Below, in pieces: positions 25,454 through 36,438 of a stretch of 64,000 bases of DNA; position 1 is the stretch's first letter; each line of letters begins with the position of its first letter. The position numbers and the translations under genes were made by a program. This DNA comes from Symsagittifera roscoffensis. Its lineage: Eukaryota > Xenacoelomorpha > Acoela > Convolutidae. The stretch spans positions 61,047,850-61,111,849 of the forward strand of contig NC_087063.1 in the NCBI RefSeq assembly GCF_963678635.1, written 5' to 3'. The notes beneath the pieces were generated by a model that worked only from the letters and a program-made list of their open reading frames with translations, made no database searches and was not told where the DNA came from.

Positions 25454-25512
25454 CTGGAGAAAACATAAAGATATACCGAAAGACATTTCCAACATATATG
25501 CGACTGTCTTTC

Positions 25513-25920
25513 TGGAACCTGATCTAAACTATATTTTATGATTGGATAAATTAAATGTTTTACCAATGTAAAGTATTTAATATTAACCAATCATGATCCA
25601 TCTAACTAACAACCCACTTATTTGTAAGTGCTGAAGTTACTTGTAATTTCAGCACCAGAGAGATTTGAATTTAACTTAGAAATTAGTTGGACTCTCCCGA
25701 GCACTTCAGCAGCCGCAATAAACCAGTATACCCTAGATCTATTGAGCCTAGCAGAGACTAGTTAAACAACCTGAGACTAGATAGTATAAGAGTAAGATTA
25801 GGATCGGTATTAGACTAAGAAGTTGCACGAATCTATCCGGCCGAAAATAAGATAGCGTGACGAGCAGACGGTGTACCCTATCCGAAATTACTCTATGAGT
25901 TACACTTCGGTCCTAACTCA
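25513..25920 (+). repeat. 5' LTR
   Basis: 408 bp starting TGGAACC and ending CTAACTCA, so it has the canonical TG...CA edges. An AATAAA polyadenylation signal lies at 25717-25722. It is identical to the 3' LTR except for A versus T at 25555/43996. The target-site duplication TTTC lies immediately before it. No confident TATA box or initiator was placed. Confidence 0.95.
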
Positions 25921-25922
25921 TC

Positions 25923-25947
25923 TGGTGCGACCATAAGTCTCGAACAA
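25923..25947 (+). promoter_or_regulatory. Primer-binding site
   Basis: Two bases after the LTR comes TGGTGCGACCATAAG, with the TGG expected opposite a tRNA CCA end. Complementarity may run on into the T-arm, since the following CTCGAAC is the complement of a GTTCGAG T-loop. I cannot name the tRNA. An acceptor ending GGTCGCA plus CCA fits, with one base of uncertainty in T-stem length. Confidence 0.65.
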
Positions 25948-26008
25948 GACCTTACTAGATTAGAATTAACCAAAATTAGATTAGAAATTAGACAAAAACA
26001 TTTACAAA

Positions 26009-26242
26009 ATGTTATACGACAATAATTTAATTGAAATGTCTCTCCGACTCAATAGATCAGAGCCAATATTCCGAACCATAATAGAACTACCCGGAATTGG
26101 AAGAAGACATCGAACCAAAGACGACATACGACAAAGTAGAAACTTGCCGTATAGTTATATGATAGTTCGGCAAAAGCCAGAACAAACTTTTATATTTCGA
26201 ATACTACTTGCAATGAATTTAGATTTCCATTTGCAAACATAA
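26009..26242 (+). CDS. Leader small ORF, 77 aa, unknown
   Basis: ATG-initiated frame of 77 codons about 90 bp after the LTR, ahead of all other ORFs, with a basic middle (GRRHRTK) and no recognised domain. On the genomic RNA it would be the first ORF met by scanning ribosomes and may act as an upstream ORF. It could also be chance. Confidence 0.3.
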   Translation: MLYDNNLIEMSLRLNRSEPIFRTIIELPGIGRRHRTKDDIRQSRNLPYSYMIVRQKPEQTFIFRILLAMNLDFHLQT

Positions 26243-27173
26243 AACCTTGAAGTTAATCTTCAAAATCATTTCAGGCGCTAAACAAAATTAATATTATACA
26301 ATAACGATTGATAAAAAGATCTAAGATCGTTTTCCTAAAACTCTGCAGTATTATACAAAACATGTTTGAAAAATATTTATTGGAAAACAAAAATAAAAAT
26401 TAGTAGCATGACAATAAATGGTTAGTAATCATAAATCATCTTGTTGTTCCAGCTTCATCATCTAAAACATAACAGCAATCATAAACCCACTAATATCATC
26501 AAAACACTAAATCTTTCCTTTACACACATTTAAAACTTTATTAAAACTTAAATTCACTTAATTTTAAAACCAGATCATCAAGGCTTATCCTTGGATCTTA
26601 AATCATTTTCTACTTAATTAAATTTTAAATTTGATCATCAAGGCTTATCCTTGGATCAAACAGAACAACTTTGTTCTCCCCCACCCACTTAATTAGTGTC
26701 TAACGACCTCAAACGTCGATTCACTACCCAACCCTTTCTAAAGACCCAAGACTAATAGAAATTTTTAAAACAAAACTAATCATTCAAATTAGGATAAACA
26801 GTGAAGAACTTCGGTTATTCATCCTTCACTTGACCCCCCCTCTTACCAGACCCAGGATAAATCTTAGACTTAGTAAGTTTAAAATAGTATCTAACGAACT
26901 ACTCGCGTTCTAATTATACCTGAACCTTGTGGATCGATTTACTATTCTCCAACCCTTGAACACAATCACTACCCCTAAGTAAGATTAAGTAAGTTAACAC
27001 CTTAGCTTATACTAGTCACGAGAAAGTAAAAATCATTCTTCGGAATCGATATACTTTTCTCTCCAACCCTGAACAAATAGACCCAGGTTAAGCTAACCAA
27101 AAAATCGTAAAACTAACAGTTTAGGAAAATAGAAATCATTTAACAACCTTTTGCATCCGTCATCCTAAACCTT
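26243..27173 (+). other. Untranslated leader of the retroelement
   Basis: About 0.9 kb with no open frame of note. Besides the paired hairpins it has a motif present three times: TCGAT, an AC(T)-rich linker, then CCAACCCT, near 26717, 26932 and 27047, the first and third followed by AGACCCA. Such length and internal repetition suggest structured RNA. Confidence 0.5.
26573..26657 (+). promoter_or_regulatory. Duplicated leader hairpin
   Basis: The 25-bp word starting GATCATCAAGGCTTATCC occurs at 26573-26597 and again at 26633-26657, a period of 60. Each copy can fold with CAAGG pairing to CCTTG around a CTTAT loop. The position between primer-binding site and gag is where retroelement packaging or dimerisation signals lie; that role is inference. 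Confidence 0.5.
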
Positions 27174-27641
27174 ATGTCATTTAAAAACCTAGGAAATAAA
27201 CAAACAATCATTTTACACAATTGTGAAATAGATAACAAAAAATACGACCTTGTAATCACACCTCATACACAAACAGTTGGATACATTCGAACAAAACGAC
27301 AAACACTAAAGAGAAAAATAATAACTAAACAAAGACAAATAACACGAAAAAGATTTTCAAAAAATCGAAACGCATTTTCAGAATCAGAAACCAACAGTTT
27401 AGACGAACTTTACAAATTAAAAGAATCAATAGATAAAAATTACCCACAACACGATCAATTATATTTTTCTGACTCAGAAACAACTTCAAATTCATCACAA
27501 AGAGGAAAAAGAAGAATAAAAAAACAGTACAAACACAAACCAGTACATTTATACAATTGGAATCAACCAATTCGACACATTAATAATTACATATTAACAG
27601 TCATCGAACGAAAAAATGAGTTCAACACACACCCCAGGTGA
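27174..27641 (+). CDS. ORF1: small basic protein, 155 aa
   Basis: ATG at 27174, stop at 27639-27641. Lys/Arg-rich clusters sit near residues 40-63 (KRQTLKRKIITKQRQITRKR) and 110-118 (RGKRRIKKQ), with an acidic serine-rich stretch between them (residues about 67-105). The clusters could serve as nuclear-localisation or RNA-binding motifs, as in regulatory proteins of complex retroviruses; that is inference and no homologue is recognised. It overlaps the first 26 nt of the polyprotein ORF in another frame. A splice-donor-like CCAG/GTGACG lies in the overlap at 27637/27638. Confidence 0.7.
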   Translation: MSFKNLGNKQTIILHNCEIDNKKYDLVITPHTQTVGYIRTKRQTLKRKIITKQRQITRKRFSKNRNAFSESETNSLDELYKLKESIDKNYPQHDQLYFSDSETTSNSSQRGKRRIKKQYKHKPVHLYNWNQPIRHINNYILTVIERKNEFNTHPR

Positions 27642-30600
27642 CGAAACTCCAGATGATGATGAAATCTTTCCTTTTATAGTAGACGCAGATACTGATAGAG
27701 GACAACACATATTTTGTCAAAATTTACTCGTAAATTTATTTGAACCCGGAATCAGTCCATGTAAAACAGAGTTCCCCGATGTAAAAATCAAAAGACAAAT
27801 CATAGACCACTACTTAAAAGATATATGCAACATAACACAACAGTATGGAATCTACTCCATAGAGTTCACTTCCCCAAACCATAATAATAGAACATATACT
27901 ATACAAACAGACGATCTTGATTTAGAATTTTCAAAAGTTTTTTCAGAATATATAAAAAGCATCCAATACCATAACTCACAAAGAGCAAACTCCATTTTCA
28001 CCAATGAAGTTTTCGCAATAATATATAGTTATATTTCGATATTAGAAAACGAAATCCCATTAACAAATGTCTCACCGACAGAAACATCTAAACATTTAAG
28101 AGTACGACATGAAATCACACTACTCTCTAGTTATTTAAACATCATTAAAGAAAATTTCACGAAAGACGACGTTTCACAACATACCAAACACGATTTACAA
28201 AAAATTTTGGCATGGTTCATAATAGATTATTTCACACACAATATTGATTTAATTGCACAAGCAAGAAAAAATTTTAGACCCCAAAATTCGAACGATGATA
28301 CCGCTATCACAGAACAATCAGATTATGTTTGGGACCCCGAATGGTCTCATCCCGCATTTATAAGCTTTCCACAATCAATCTCAAGTCAAGCAATAGGTAC
28401 AATATCTTACATAAGAGATTACGTAAGAGTAATACCATTAACAATTGATGCAACACCATTAAACTATAATACATTTTTACCCGATACACAAAATAATAGT
28501 TTAAACTCTACAGTCATACACAACGAAAACCTCAATGGAACTAGGAATCTTACTCAACAAGATATCCAGACACCATCACACTTCATAAATGAAGAAATTG
28601 TACACACAACAACTACACAACAAAGTATTTCACCAATACACCCAAATTTAATAACACCAAGAAATACAAATCCTTCACAAACACAGGTAACCTTACAATC
28701 AACCGTTAAACCTTCGGTTGCTCCTAAATATTCACATATGGATTACCAAACATACAGACCCATGACAATACCATCAAAAACACGCAAAACATTCACTAGA
28801 AACAACTTTGCAGACCATAATTATAATTATACACATCCATCAAAAACAAATTATCAACCACAAAGGAATTTTAATCAATATACAAAACCTCGAAACTGGG
28901 ATAACCCAACGGCCCAATATAATTCCAAAAATTTTCAACCAAATCCTCCACAGGATCGCAGTGAAAATTACCCATTTTTTCAACAAAATAAAAATAAAAA
29001 ACAAACATCTTATCAAATGGATTATTTATCCTCAGATGATGATTTCTTACAACCAGATATATTTGCACAAAATACTCAAGAATATCGCAGACAAGGAATA
29101 CAGAAAACACGTACAAATCATAGAAATTTTTCTCCACAACCGATAGATGCACAACATCAACAACCAATTCAACAACAAAATCCAATTATTACACAATCTT
29201 TTCAACCAATTCAACAACAAAATCCAATGACTGCACACTCGTATCAAGCATCACAAATGCAAAATGAAATACCACTCCCATATTATCTTCAACAACATGA
29301 AATAACAAGAAACCAACTTTCAAATTTTTCTCAAATGCCAAATGCAGCAGAATCATTACAAATGACAATGAATCCATACCTAATGGGTGGATCATCAATA
29401 ACATCAAACAAACCCTTAATGGTTTTCACAGGAACAGACCCTGAATACTCTGTAGAAGATTACTTAAATGCAGTAACAGCAAATTTGATTTTAAATATAG
29501 GACCTGAACCAATTAACACGCCACTACATCAAAATTGGATACATCGACGCACAGCGTTGATACAAACAACCTTAGATGGCGCAGCCCAAAAATGGTTTTC
29601 AGTACTACCTCTAGAAATAAAATCAAACTGGAAAAGATTTACACAAGAATTTTCAAAAATGTTTGACTCCGAAAGAAACAAACAACAACAAAGAGTTTTA
29701 TGTAATGAAATTCGCAGATTACCAAACGAAACCATCAAGCAAATAGCAGTACGAATCGAAACACTAGTTCGAAAAGCATATTCACTAAATACACATGACT
29801 ATAAAAACACAAAGATGACAGAAATCTTAATGATGACCTTAACACCACAATTAAGGAAAATAGCAATAAAAAAGAGAGCATCCCATCCTTCTTCAATTCG
29901 AGAACCCGATTTAGATTTTCGAAAACTAGTAGACAAATTAGAACAAGCAGAAATCACGATGAAACTAGAAGAAACGGAAAATCTGAAATTACAATACGTT
30001 AACAGAATTGAAACGACTCCCACTAATATTAATAATATACAGGAATCAGAAACAGACCTCGTCGAAAAAATCACTGAAATACTCAATATTTACGAAAAGA
30101 ACCCGAACTTTAAAGGCAAACCATCTTTTAAAAAATGGTGTAATTATTGCCGCCGATACGGACATAGTATTTCCGAATGTAGACAAAAACAGCAAGATAG
30201 TCAAAATAAACCTCAAAAATACAAAGAACCAAATAAATCATTCTATCAATACATGAAAAAAGATCAAAATCTACCGAACAAAACAGTTCACAGCAACAAC
30301 AGTTCAGGAAAACCACTCCCGAACAATACAAATTATACAAGAAATCAATCCCCATATAACTCAAGTTATAGAGGAAGATCACCAGAACGAAGAAACACGT
30401 ATAATTCATCACAAAATCACTACAATAGACCAAATAGTAGAAATAACTACTCCAGATCAAATTCAAATACACAACGATTTGTTTCTAGATCTAATTCCCA
30501 ATCAAGAAATAACTACTATCCAAACAATCAATCACGAAATTCATCGTACAATAGGAATAGAAACTACTCCTATAATCGAAATAGAAGTTATTCAAACAAC

Positions 30601-33600
30601 CGAAACCAGAATTACCCGAACAATCGATCAAGGAATAACTCATATAATAGATCGAACTATAACAGACCAAACAATAATTACCAAAACAGATCGCGAAATA
30701 ATTCACAAAATCGACACCCAAGTTATAATAATCGTTATAGAAATTATTCCCAATCACCACATAGGAATAATACTAACTATAATAATTCTAATAATCGTCA
30801 CAGAAGCAGTACACCTAAACATCAAAGACAAATCAATCAAGTACAAGCTAACCCAGAAACAACATCAGACCCTCCAGGTATTGATGACACAGTAACTGAT
30901 ACGTTACAACTCAATCAAATAAACTGTACATCATCAGATTCAGAAAGTGATACTGAAAACACTCTTGCTATCAATATGATAAAAGTCGAAAATGACTATG
31001 AATCTGTCATATATGAACAACCCTTTCCATCACATATATATGAAAATCAATCAGAATTTCTTCAAAATAATTACACTACACCCATAAATTCCACACCAAC
31101 GACGCAAGAAACAAATGAGATAAACACTACAAATCAAACCAATAAAAATACCAAAACAAAATGCTTGAATACAAACCACATTTATCAAAATATACAAAAA
31201 GAACAACCCAAAGAAAAAATTTGGACAATACCATTTCTCTTAGAAAGCCCAAGAAATAAAGAATTTCAACCACCAGACCTTGAAATAGATTTTTTAATTG
31301 ATTCAGGAGCAGAATCAAACATAATAAACATTCCCACATGGAATGAAATAAAAACTTTACATCCGAAGCTAACGCCTCTCGAAACCTCCAGTAAGTTAGC
31401 AACAGCACAAGGATCAACATTGATAAACTACGGAAAAATCCAATTATTTCTCCTCCCTACCAGAACAATGGAGCAAAGCAAAATTTTAAATAAGCCATTT
31501 AAACAAATATTTCATATCACTGATATTAATTATAATATCATTGGAATACCATTTATTTCGAAGTATATACCAACAATTAACATACTAAATAGTAAAATAT
31601 TAATCAAAGATAAATATACAAAAACAAAAGAAACATCCTTAACATTTTTTCAAAGATTAAATAAACAACCACCATTCTTTTCAAAATTTTATCCGATATT
31701 TAACCAACAAAGAAAACACCTGAAACCACTATCAGGAAACATCTATAATTTTTCAATCAAACAAGTTCACCAATATGATAAAGAACAAAACAAACAAAAA
31801 TTTTATATGTCAGATTTTGAATTCAAACCTATTCATAAATTTTTCAAAATCACAATCTCTTCAATAAAATATTTGAAAAATTCGAATTCAGATATTATTT
31901 CCTTACATGTTTATAACAACACACCTTACCAAGTAACATTACCTTTAGGACTTTTAGGATATTGTGAAACCAACGCTACAATATCACCAATACACGAAAA
32001 AGCCTATCGCGTAAATAATATACTCCAATTACTAGATATTTGCCAATCTACAATTCTTAATGAAGAATTATCTATAAATAATATAATAAATAACGAAAAC
32101 AGAAATACGGATTATTTCACAAAAACTCCATATTTCAAACCTACATTCAACATAAGTAACTACACAGCAGACCAACAGAAATTTTTAACAATGTTTAATT
32201 TCCAACATTCACAAATAACACAAGACGAATTCGAAAAATTAGCCAAACAGCTAATTAAATATTCACCAGTCTATGCAACATCAAAATTCGATGTTGGAAA
32301 AATCAGTTCATCACTACATCTTCCGTTAAAACCAGACGCAGTTTTCAAAAAACAGAGAGCAAGTAAAGTACCAATTCACTTACATGATAAAGTAAATAGA
32401 TTACTCGATATTTTAGAACAATACAACATTATATCACCAGTTAATAAAGAAGAACAACCAAAAGGCAACACATTCATCAACCCCGTTATCATTCTAGCTA
32501 AAGGAGAATCATTAAAAATCGTTCTCGACGCTAGATACCTCAATTCACTCATAGATGAATCAAAATGTAATTGGCCCATTGAACCAATACAAGTTATTTT
32601 AACAAAAATAAATGGCAAATACTTTACAACCGCCGATATGAATAGTGCATACAATCAAATGCCACTAGATGAACAATCACGACGTTTAACACAATTTGTT
32701 ATCGGAAACCAACAATACGAATTTAACCGCTTATTCTATGGAATATCCATAGGACCAGCAGCATTTTCAGCTTTTATGAGCAAAATTTTTAGACCACTAA
32801 TACTCAAGAAAAACGCAATCACCTATCTAGACGATGTTTTTATGCAATCACAAACAAAAGACGAAATGTTCAATGTTTTAGAAAAATATCACCAAATACT
32901 TCAGAACGAAAGTCTGAAGGCCGCCCCCGATAAATCACACTTCTTTTTGACAAGAGTTAAATTCTTAGGACATAACATAGAAAGAAAAACAATAACTCCA
33001 CTGAAATCACGCATTGACGCTATTCAAAAACTTCAACCACCAACAAATAAAAAGAAAATCCAAGAATTCCTTGGAATGTTAAACTTTTTAAGTAAATATG
33101 TTTATAAAATGCAATTATATCTACGACCATTTTATAACATCCTTAGACAACAAAATAATTTTGAATGGAATACAGAACATCAAGCACGATTCGAAGAAAT
33201 AAAGAAACTTTTAACCGAACAAATTTCAAATACAATCCCAGACCCTGATCAACCATTTTATGCAATGTGCGATGCTTCGAACTTTGGCATCGGCGCAGCA
33301 TTATTACAATCACATAATGGTACAAACAAAATGAACCTTATATCAGCAAACTCCCGATTATTCACTCAAGCAGAGCTACGACTCTCAACCCTAATGAGAG
33401 AATGTACAGCCATAATATATACACTGACAGAATATGAATTTCTGATACTTGGATCAAAACATCCCACAGTTTTATTCACAGACCACAAACCAATCATTTT
33501 TCTTTTTACACAAAAATCTAACCCAAACCACCGAGTTTACAGATTTCAATTAATTCTAATGAAGTTTCCAAACTTACATATAGTTTGGACTGCAGGAAAA

Positions 33601-35838
33601 AATCTTGCATTACCAGACACCTTAAGTCGAAATACACCACCTGAATTACTTACACGAAAAACAACAGTTGAAATACCCAAAAATATAAAATTCTACCTTG
33701 CAGAAAACGAAACATCACCTCGATTAGAATGCAAATATGCAGTAAAAACTGATATTGAACAATCACAAATAAATAATTTACAACATTTCCCACTTTATTT
33801 AGATTGTCAAAATAATCATTATGAAGTTGATCTACTTGGAACATCAACCTTCAAACCAATCCCATATTCTCAATGGATAAAAAATAACACCCAACAAAAA
33901 CGAACAAAACAACACCTACCTAAAAAAGACCATTTTCCACTAATTGAAAAAGAAGATTTAACTGATAAAATAAATTTATCAGGACCACAAACAAATAATT
34001 CAAAATACACAATAAATCAAGTTTTTGACCTCCATGACCCACTTGATACAATACCCTTATCTAAATTAGAAATCGAAAACATTTTCCTCCCCCCAACAGA
34101 AACAATTACAATTTCAACACTGAAACAATATCAAAATCTTGACCCAATAATTCGACAACTGAAATCATGGCACAAATATAAAACTAAACCTATCAAAGCA
34201 GATTCAACCATTCTAGGAAACAAAACACTCCTCCGATACTTTCGCAAATTTAACAACACAACAATTAACGAAAAAACAGACCTTTTAGAGTATAACCTAA
34301 ATGAATCTACAGTTCCCTGTCTCCCTATAAGTATGATTCTTATAGCTTTTAATATTTCACATACACAAAATATTAAAGGACACTCTGGATCAGAAAAAAC
34401 ATATTCAAATTTTATACAAAATTTTTACTTCCCAAATGCACCGATTTGGATAAAAGTACTATGCAATGATTGTATAGTATGTCAACTGAATAAACCTTAC
34501 CCAAATCAAAAACAAATAGCACAAAAACAAGATTTTAAAGGACAAAGTTTGTACTTTAATCATCGTATCTCATTTGATACTAAAGGACCAATTTCACCCT
34601 CATCCGAAGGAAACTCCTACATTATGGTAATTGTTGACGCATTTACACATTATGTAGCAATTAACCCAGTACCACATTGTAACGCTTATTACGCTTACAC
34701 AACACTCTATGAACACTGGATAGCAAAATTCGGACTACCAGAAATTTTAGTTACAGACAACGGTACAGAATTCATAAATAATGAAATAATAACACTATGT
34801 CATTTATACAACATTAAACACAAACCACGTACATCTCATGCACCTTGGACAAACGGTTTAGTCGAAGGTATGAACCGTTCACTACAAGAATATCTTAGAT
34901 GTATCATCAACGGAAATGATACAAAATATACCGAATGGTCAGCAGATGTAAAATTATTTCCCTTAGCATATAATTCACAAATCACGACAACTTTAGGAAT
35001 GTCACCATATGAAATGGTTTTCAATCAAAAGCCACGCAAACCAATAATGTTTACAGCAAATTCCCATAAAAACGCACAAGGTTATTGTCAACCAACTAAA
35101 GACTCAATTTGTTATAACCTACCTTTACATACACACGATGAAGATCATTTTCATCACCCACAGATTCTTAAATTAGCCTCCGGTACACACACCGAATGGA
35201 TTTTAAATAGAGATAAGAAACACAATGAAATTTACCAAAAAATAACGAAAAAGTTATTACAAAGACAGAACATAAATGAACAAATCAATTCACGTTTTAC
35301 ACCAGCTTCCGATTTAAAAATTGGAACATTTGTTTTAATACCTAATTTTAATACTCAAAAAGGAATTTCTAAAAAATTACAACCCCTCCGAAAAGGACCC
35401 TACCAAATAATTGCAAAACCCACTGATGTCACATATAAAATTACCGACTCAAACAAAAAAGAAATCGTTCAACATCGAAACAACCTATTACCTTATTACC
35501 CAAAAGAATACGCACTCCGCGAATTAACTCAATTATATTCTTTCACAGGATTAAAAATCATTCAAAATGAATCACATCTGAAAAACACAGAACAAAATGA
35601 TAACCCCACCGAAAATCAACACACAAAACCAACCGCCACCAAAAACAATACACAAAACCATAAAGAATCTCCAAAACAAAGAAAAAATAGAAAAATGACC
35701 GAACAAATAATACCCCAAGAAGAAATAGACAAATCAGAACATAGAAAAACAACAAGACTCCGAAATCAACCACGTAAAAACTACAAAATGTTCATCCCCC
35801 AATCTAAAATATTAAAGAAAGTAGAATTTAAAAAGTAA
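27616..35838 (+). CDS. Gag-Pol polyprotein (2,740 aa), Ty3/gypsy type
   Basis: One uninterrupted frame from ATG 27616. Residues 1 to about 590 have no recognised fold and become Gln/Asn-rich. A retrotransposon Gag core lies at about 600-770 (AAQKWF near 656). A CCHC zinc knuckle is C842, C845, H850, C855, followed by an Asn/Arg/Ser/Tyr-rich tract (about 885-1070). Protease: DSGAE with catalytic D1229. Reverse transcriptase about 1560-1790: D1674 and YLDD at 1737-1740. RNase H: D1886, E1929, D1956. Integrase: zinc-binding H2249, H2256, C2286, C2289 and catalytic D2321, D2381, E2417 (spacings of 59 and 35 residues), then a GPY/F-like module near 2590. All catalytic residues I looked for are present. 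Gag and Pol share one frame with no stop or shift between them, so stoichiometry must be set by processing or splicing. Confidence 0.97.
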   Translation: MSSTHTPGDETPDDDEIFPFIVDADTDRGQHIFCQNLLVNLFEPGISPCKTEFPDVKIKRQIIDHYLKDICNITQQYGIYSIEFTSPNHNNRTYTIQTDDLDLEFSKVFSEYIKSIQYHNSQRANSIFTNEVFAIIYSYISILENEIPLTNVSPTETSKHLRVRHEITLLSSYLNIIKENFTKDDVSQHTKHDLQKILAWFIIDYFTHNIDLIAQARKNFRPQNSNDDTAITEQSDYVWDPEWSHPAFISFPQSISSQAIGTISYIRDYVRVIPLTIDATPLNYNTFLPDTQNNSLNSTVIHNENLNGTRNLTQQDIQTPSHFINEEIVHTTTTQQSISPIHPNLITPRNTNPSQTQVTLQSTVKPSVAPKYSHMDYQTYRPMTIPSKTRKTFTRNNFADHNYNYTHPSKTNYQPQRNFNQYTKPRNWDNPTAQYNSKNFQPNPPQDRSENYPFFQQNKNKKQTSYQMDYLSSDDDFLQPDIFAQNTQEYRRQGIQKTRTNHRNFSPQPIDAQHQQPIQQQNPIITQSFQPIQQQNPMTAHSYQASQMQNEIPLPYYLQQHEITRNQLSNFSQMPNAAESLQMTMNPYLMGGSSITSNKPLMVFTGTDPEYSVEDYLNAVTANLILNIGPEPINTPLHQNWIHRRTALIQTTLDGAAQKWFSVLPLEIKSNWKRFTQEFSKMFDSERNKQQQRVLCNEIRRLPNETIKQIAVRIETLVRKAYSLNTHDYKNTKMTEILMMTLTPQLRKIAIKKRASHPSSIREPDLDFRKLVDKLEQAEITMKLEETENLKLQYVNRIETTPTNINNIQESETDLVEKITEILNIYEKNPNFKGKPSFKKWCNYCRRYGHSISECRQKQQDSQNKPQKYKEPNKSFYQYMKKDQNLPNKTVHSNNSSGKPLPNNTNYTRNQSPYNSSYRGRSPERRNTYNSSQNHYNRPNSRNNYSRSNSNTQRFVSRSNSQSRNNYYPNNQSRNSSYNRNRNYSYNRNRSYSNNRNQNYPNNRSRNNSYNRSNYNRPNNNYQNRSRNNSQNRHPSYNNRYRNYSQSPHRNNTNYNNSNNRHRSSTPKHQRQINQVQANPETTSDPPGIDDTVTDTLQLNQINCTSSDSESDTENTLAINMIKVENDYESVIYEQPFPSHIYENQSEFLQNNYTTPINSTPTTQETNEINTTNQTNKNTKTKCLNTNHIYQNIQKEQPKEKIWTIPFLLESPRNKEFQPPDLEIDFLIDSGAESNIINIPTWNEIKTLHPKLTPLETSSKLATAQGSTLINYGKIQLFLLPTRTMEQSKILNKPFKQIFHITDINYNIIGIPFISKYIPTINILNSKILIKDKYTKTKETSLTFFQRLNKQPPFFSKFYPIFNQQRKHLKPLSGNIYNFSIKQVHQYDKEQNKQKFYMSDFEFKPIHKFFKITISSIKYLKNSNSDIISLHVYNNTPYQVTLPLGLLGYCETNATISPIHEKAYRVNNILQLLDICQSTILNEELSINNIINNENRNTDYFTKTPYFKPTFNISNYTADQQKFLTMFNFQHSQITQDEFEKLAKQLIKYSPVYATSKFDVGKISSSLHLPLKPDAVFKKQRASKVPIHLHDKVNRLLDILEQYNIISPVNKEEQPKGNTFINPVIILAKGESLKIVLDARYLNSLIDESKCNWPIEPIQVILTKINGKYFTTADMNSAYNQMPLDEQSRRLTQFVIGNQQYEFNRLFYGISIGPAAFSAFMSKIFRPLILKKNAITYLDDVFMQSQTKDEMFNVLEKYHQILQNESLKAAPDKSHFFLTRVKFLGHNIERKTITPLKSRIDAIQKLQPPTNKKKIQEFLGMLNFLSKYVYKMQLYLRPFYNILRQQNNFEWNTEHQARFEEIKKLLTEQISNTIPDPDQPFYAMCDASNFGIGAALLQSHNGTNKMNLISANSRLFTQAELRLSTLMRECTAIIYTLTEYEFLILGSKHPTVLFTDHKPIIFLFTQKSNPNHRVYRFQLILMKFPNLHIVWTAGKNLALPDTLSRNTPPELLTRKTTVEIPKNIKFYLAENETSPRLECKYAVKTDIEQSQINNLQHFPLYLDCQNNHYEVDLLGTSTFKPIPYSQWIKNNTQQKRTKQHLPKKDHFPLIEKEDLTDKINLSGPQTNNSKYTINQVFDLHDPLDTIPLSKLEIENIFLPPTETITISTLKQYQNLDPIIRQLKSWHKYKTKPIKADSTILGNKTLLRYFRKFNNTTINEKTDLLEYNLNESTVPCLPISMILIAFNISHTQNIKGHSGSEKTYSNFIQNFYFPNAPIWIKVLCNDCIVCQLNKPYPNQKQIAQKQDFKGQSLYFNHRISFDTKGPISPSSEGNSYIMVIVDAFTHYVAINPVPHCNAYYAYTTLYEHWIAKFGLPEILVTDNGTEFINNEIITLCHLYNIKHKPRTSHAPWTNGLVEGMNRSLQEYLRCIINGNDTKYTEWSADVKLFPLAYNSQITTTLGMSPYEMVFNQKPRKPIMFTANSHKNAQGYCQPTKDSICYNLPLHTHDEDHFHHPQILKLASGTHTEWILNRDKKHNEIYQKITKKLLQRQNINEQINSRFTPASDLKIGTFVLIPNFNTQKGISKKLQPLRKGPYQIIAKPTDVTYKITDSNKKEIVQHRNNLLPYYPKEYALRELTQLYSFTGLKIIQNESHLKNTEQNDNPTENQHTKPTATKNNTQNHKESPKQRKNRKMTEQIIPQEEIDKSEHRKTTRLRNQPRKNYKMFIPQSKILKKVEFKK

Positions 35839-36438
35839 TTTTAAGATTTTATACTTCACAATCTTGAAACCTCCGTAACAATTTTCATTTCATTTTTTCA
35901 AAATAACATGCTCACAAGTACGCAATAATTCTAGTTCAAAATAGACCAATAGGATTCATCCAATCCGCCACTTTCTCTAACTCAAACTAAGACCAATTAG
36001 ACGAATAATCTAGAACTCCAGGCACATCTCTAACTATAACTTTACAACCTCCAGGTCAAAAATAAGCAAACCACTCCAACTTGACAGCTAAAATAAACAT
36101 CACCATAATACCGTACCCCTCCCTTATCTAATAACCCAAAGATCAACAATATTTCCCCAACTCAGACCACGAATACCCCCAAAACAAATTTGATAACTTA
36201 GCCTAAAGTAACAAAATGAAGATTTTAATTAGCCTAAAGTATAAAAATCTCACCATACCCCGGATCATTTGACAAACAAAAATAAAGAAAAAGACGACCT
36301 CCCAGTCACCATGAAAATTGCCCCCAACAATTTTTTACAAAACTCAACCCACTTGTCAAAAAACTAATAAATAATTCGACCACACTAGAAAATCGCCTCA
36401 AACAGCAAAAAATATTCGACCAAGAGATCATTTCTTAA
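35839..36438 (+). other. Spacer between gag-pol and the accessory ORFs
   Basis: 600 bp with stops in all plus-strand frames. The word TAGCCTAAAGTA occurs twice near 36198 and 36230. It probably holds processing or splice-acceptor signals for downstream messages, but none is certain. Confidence 0.45.

Noticed and set aside
27325-35773. Many minus-strand and second plus-strand frames inside gag-pol (for example 28808-29146, 30128-30472, 30479-30895)
   Set aside because: Shadows of the polyprotein. They are produced by its A-rich, G-poor coding strand and repetitive Asn/Arg tract.
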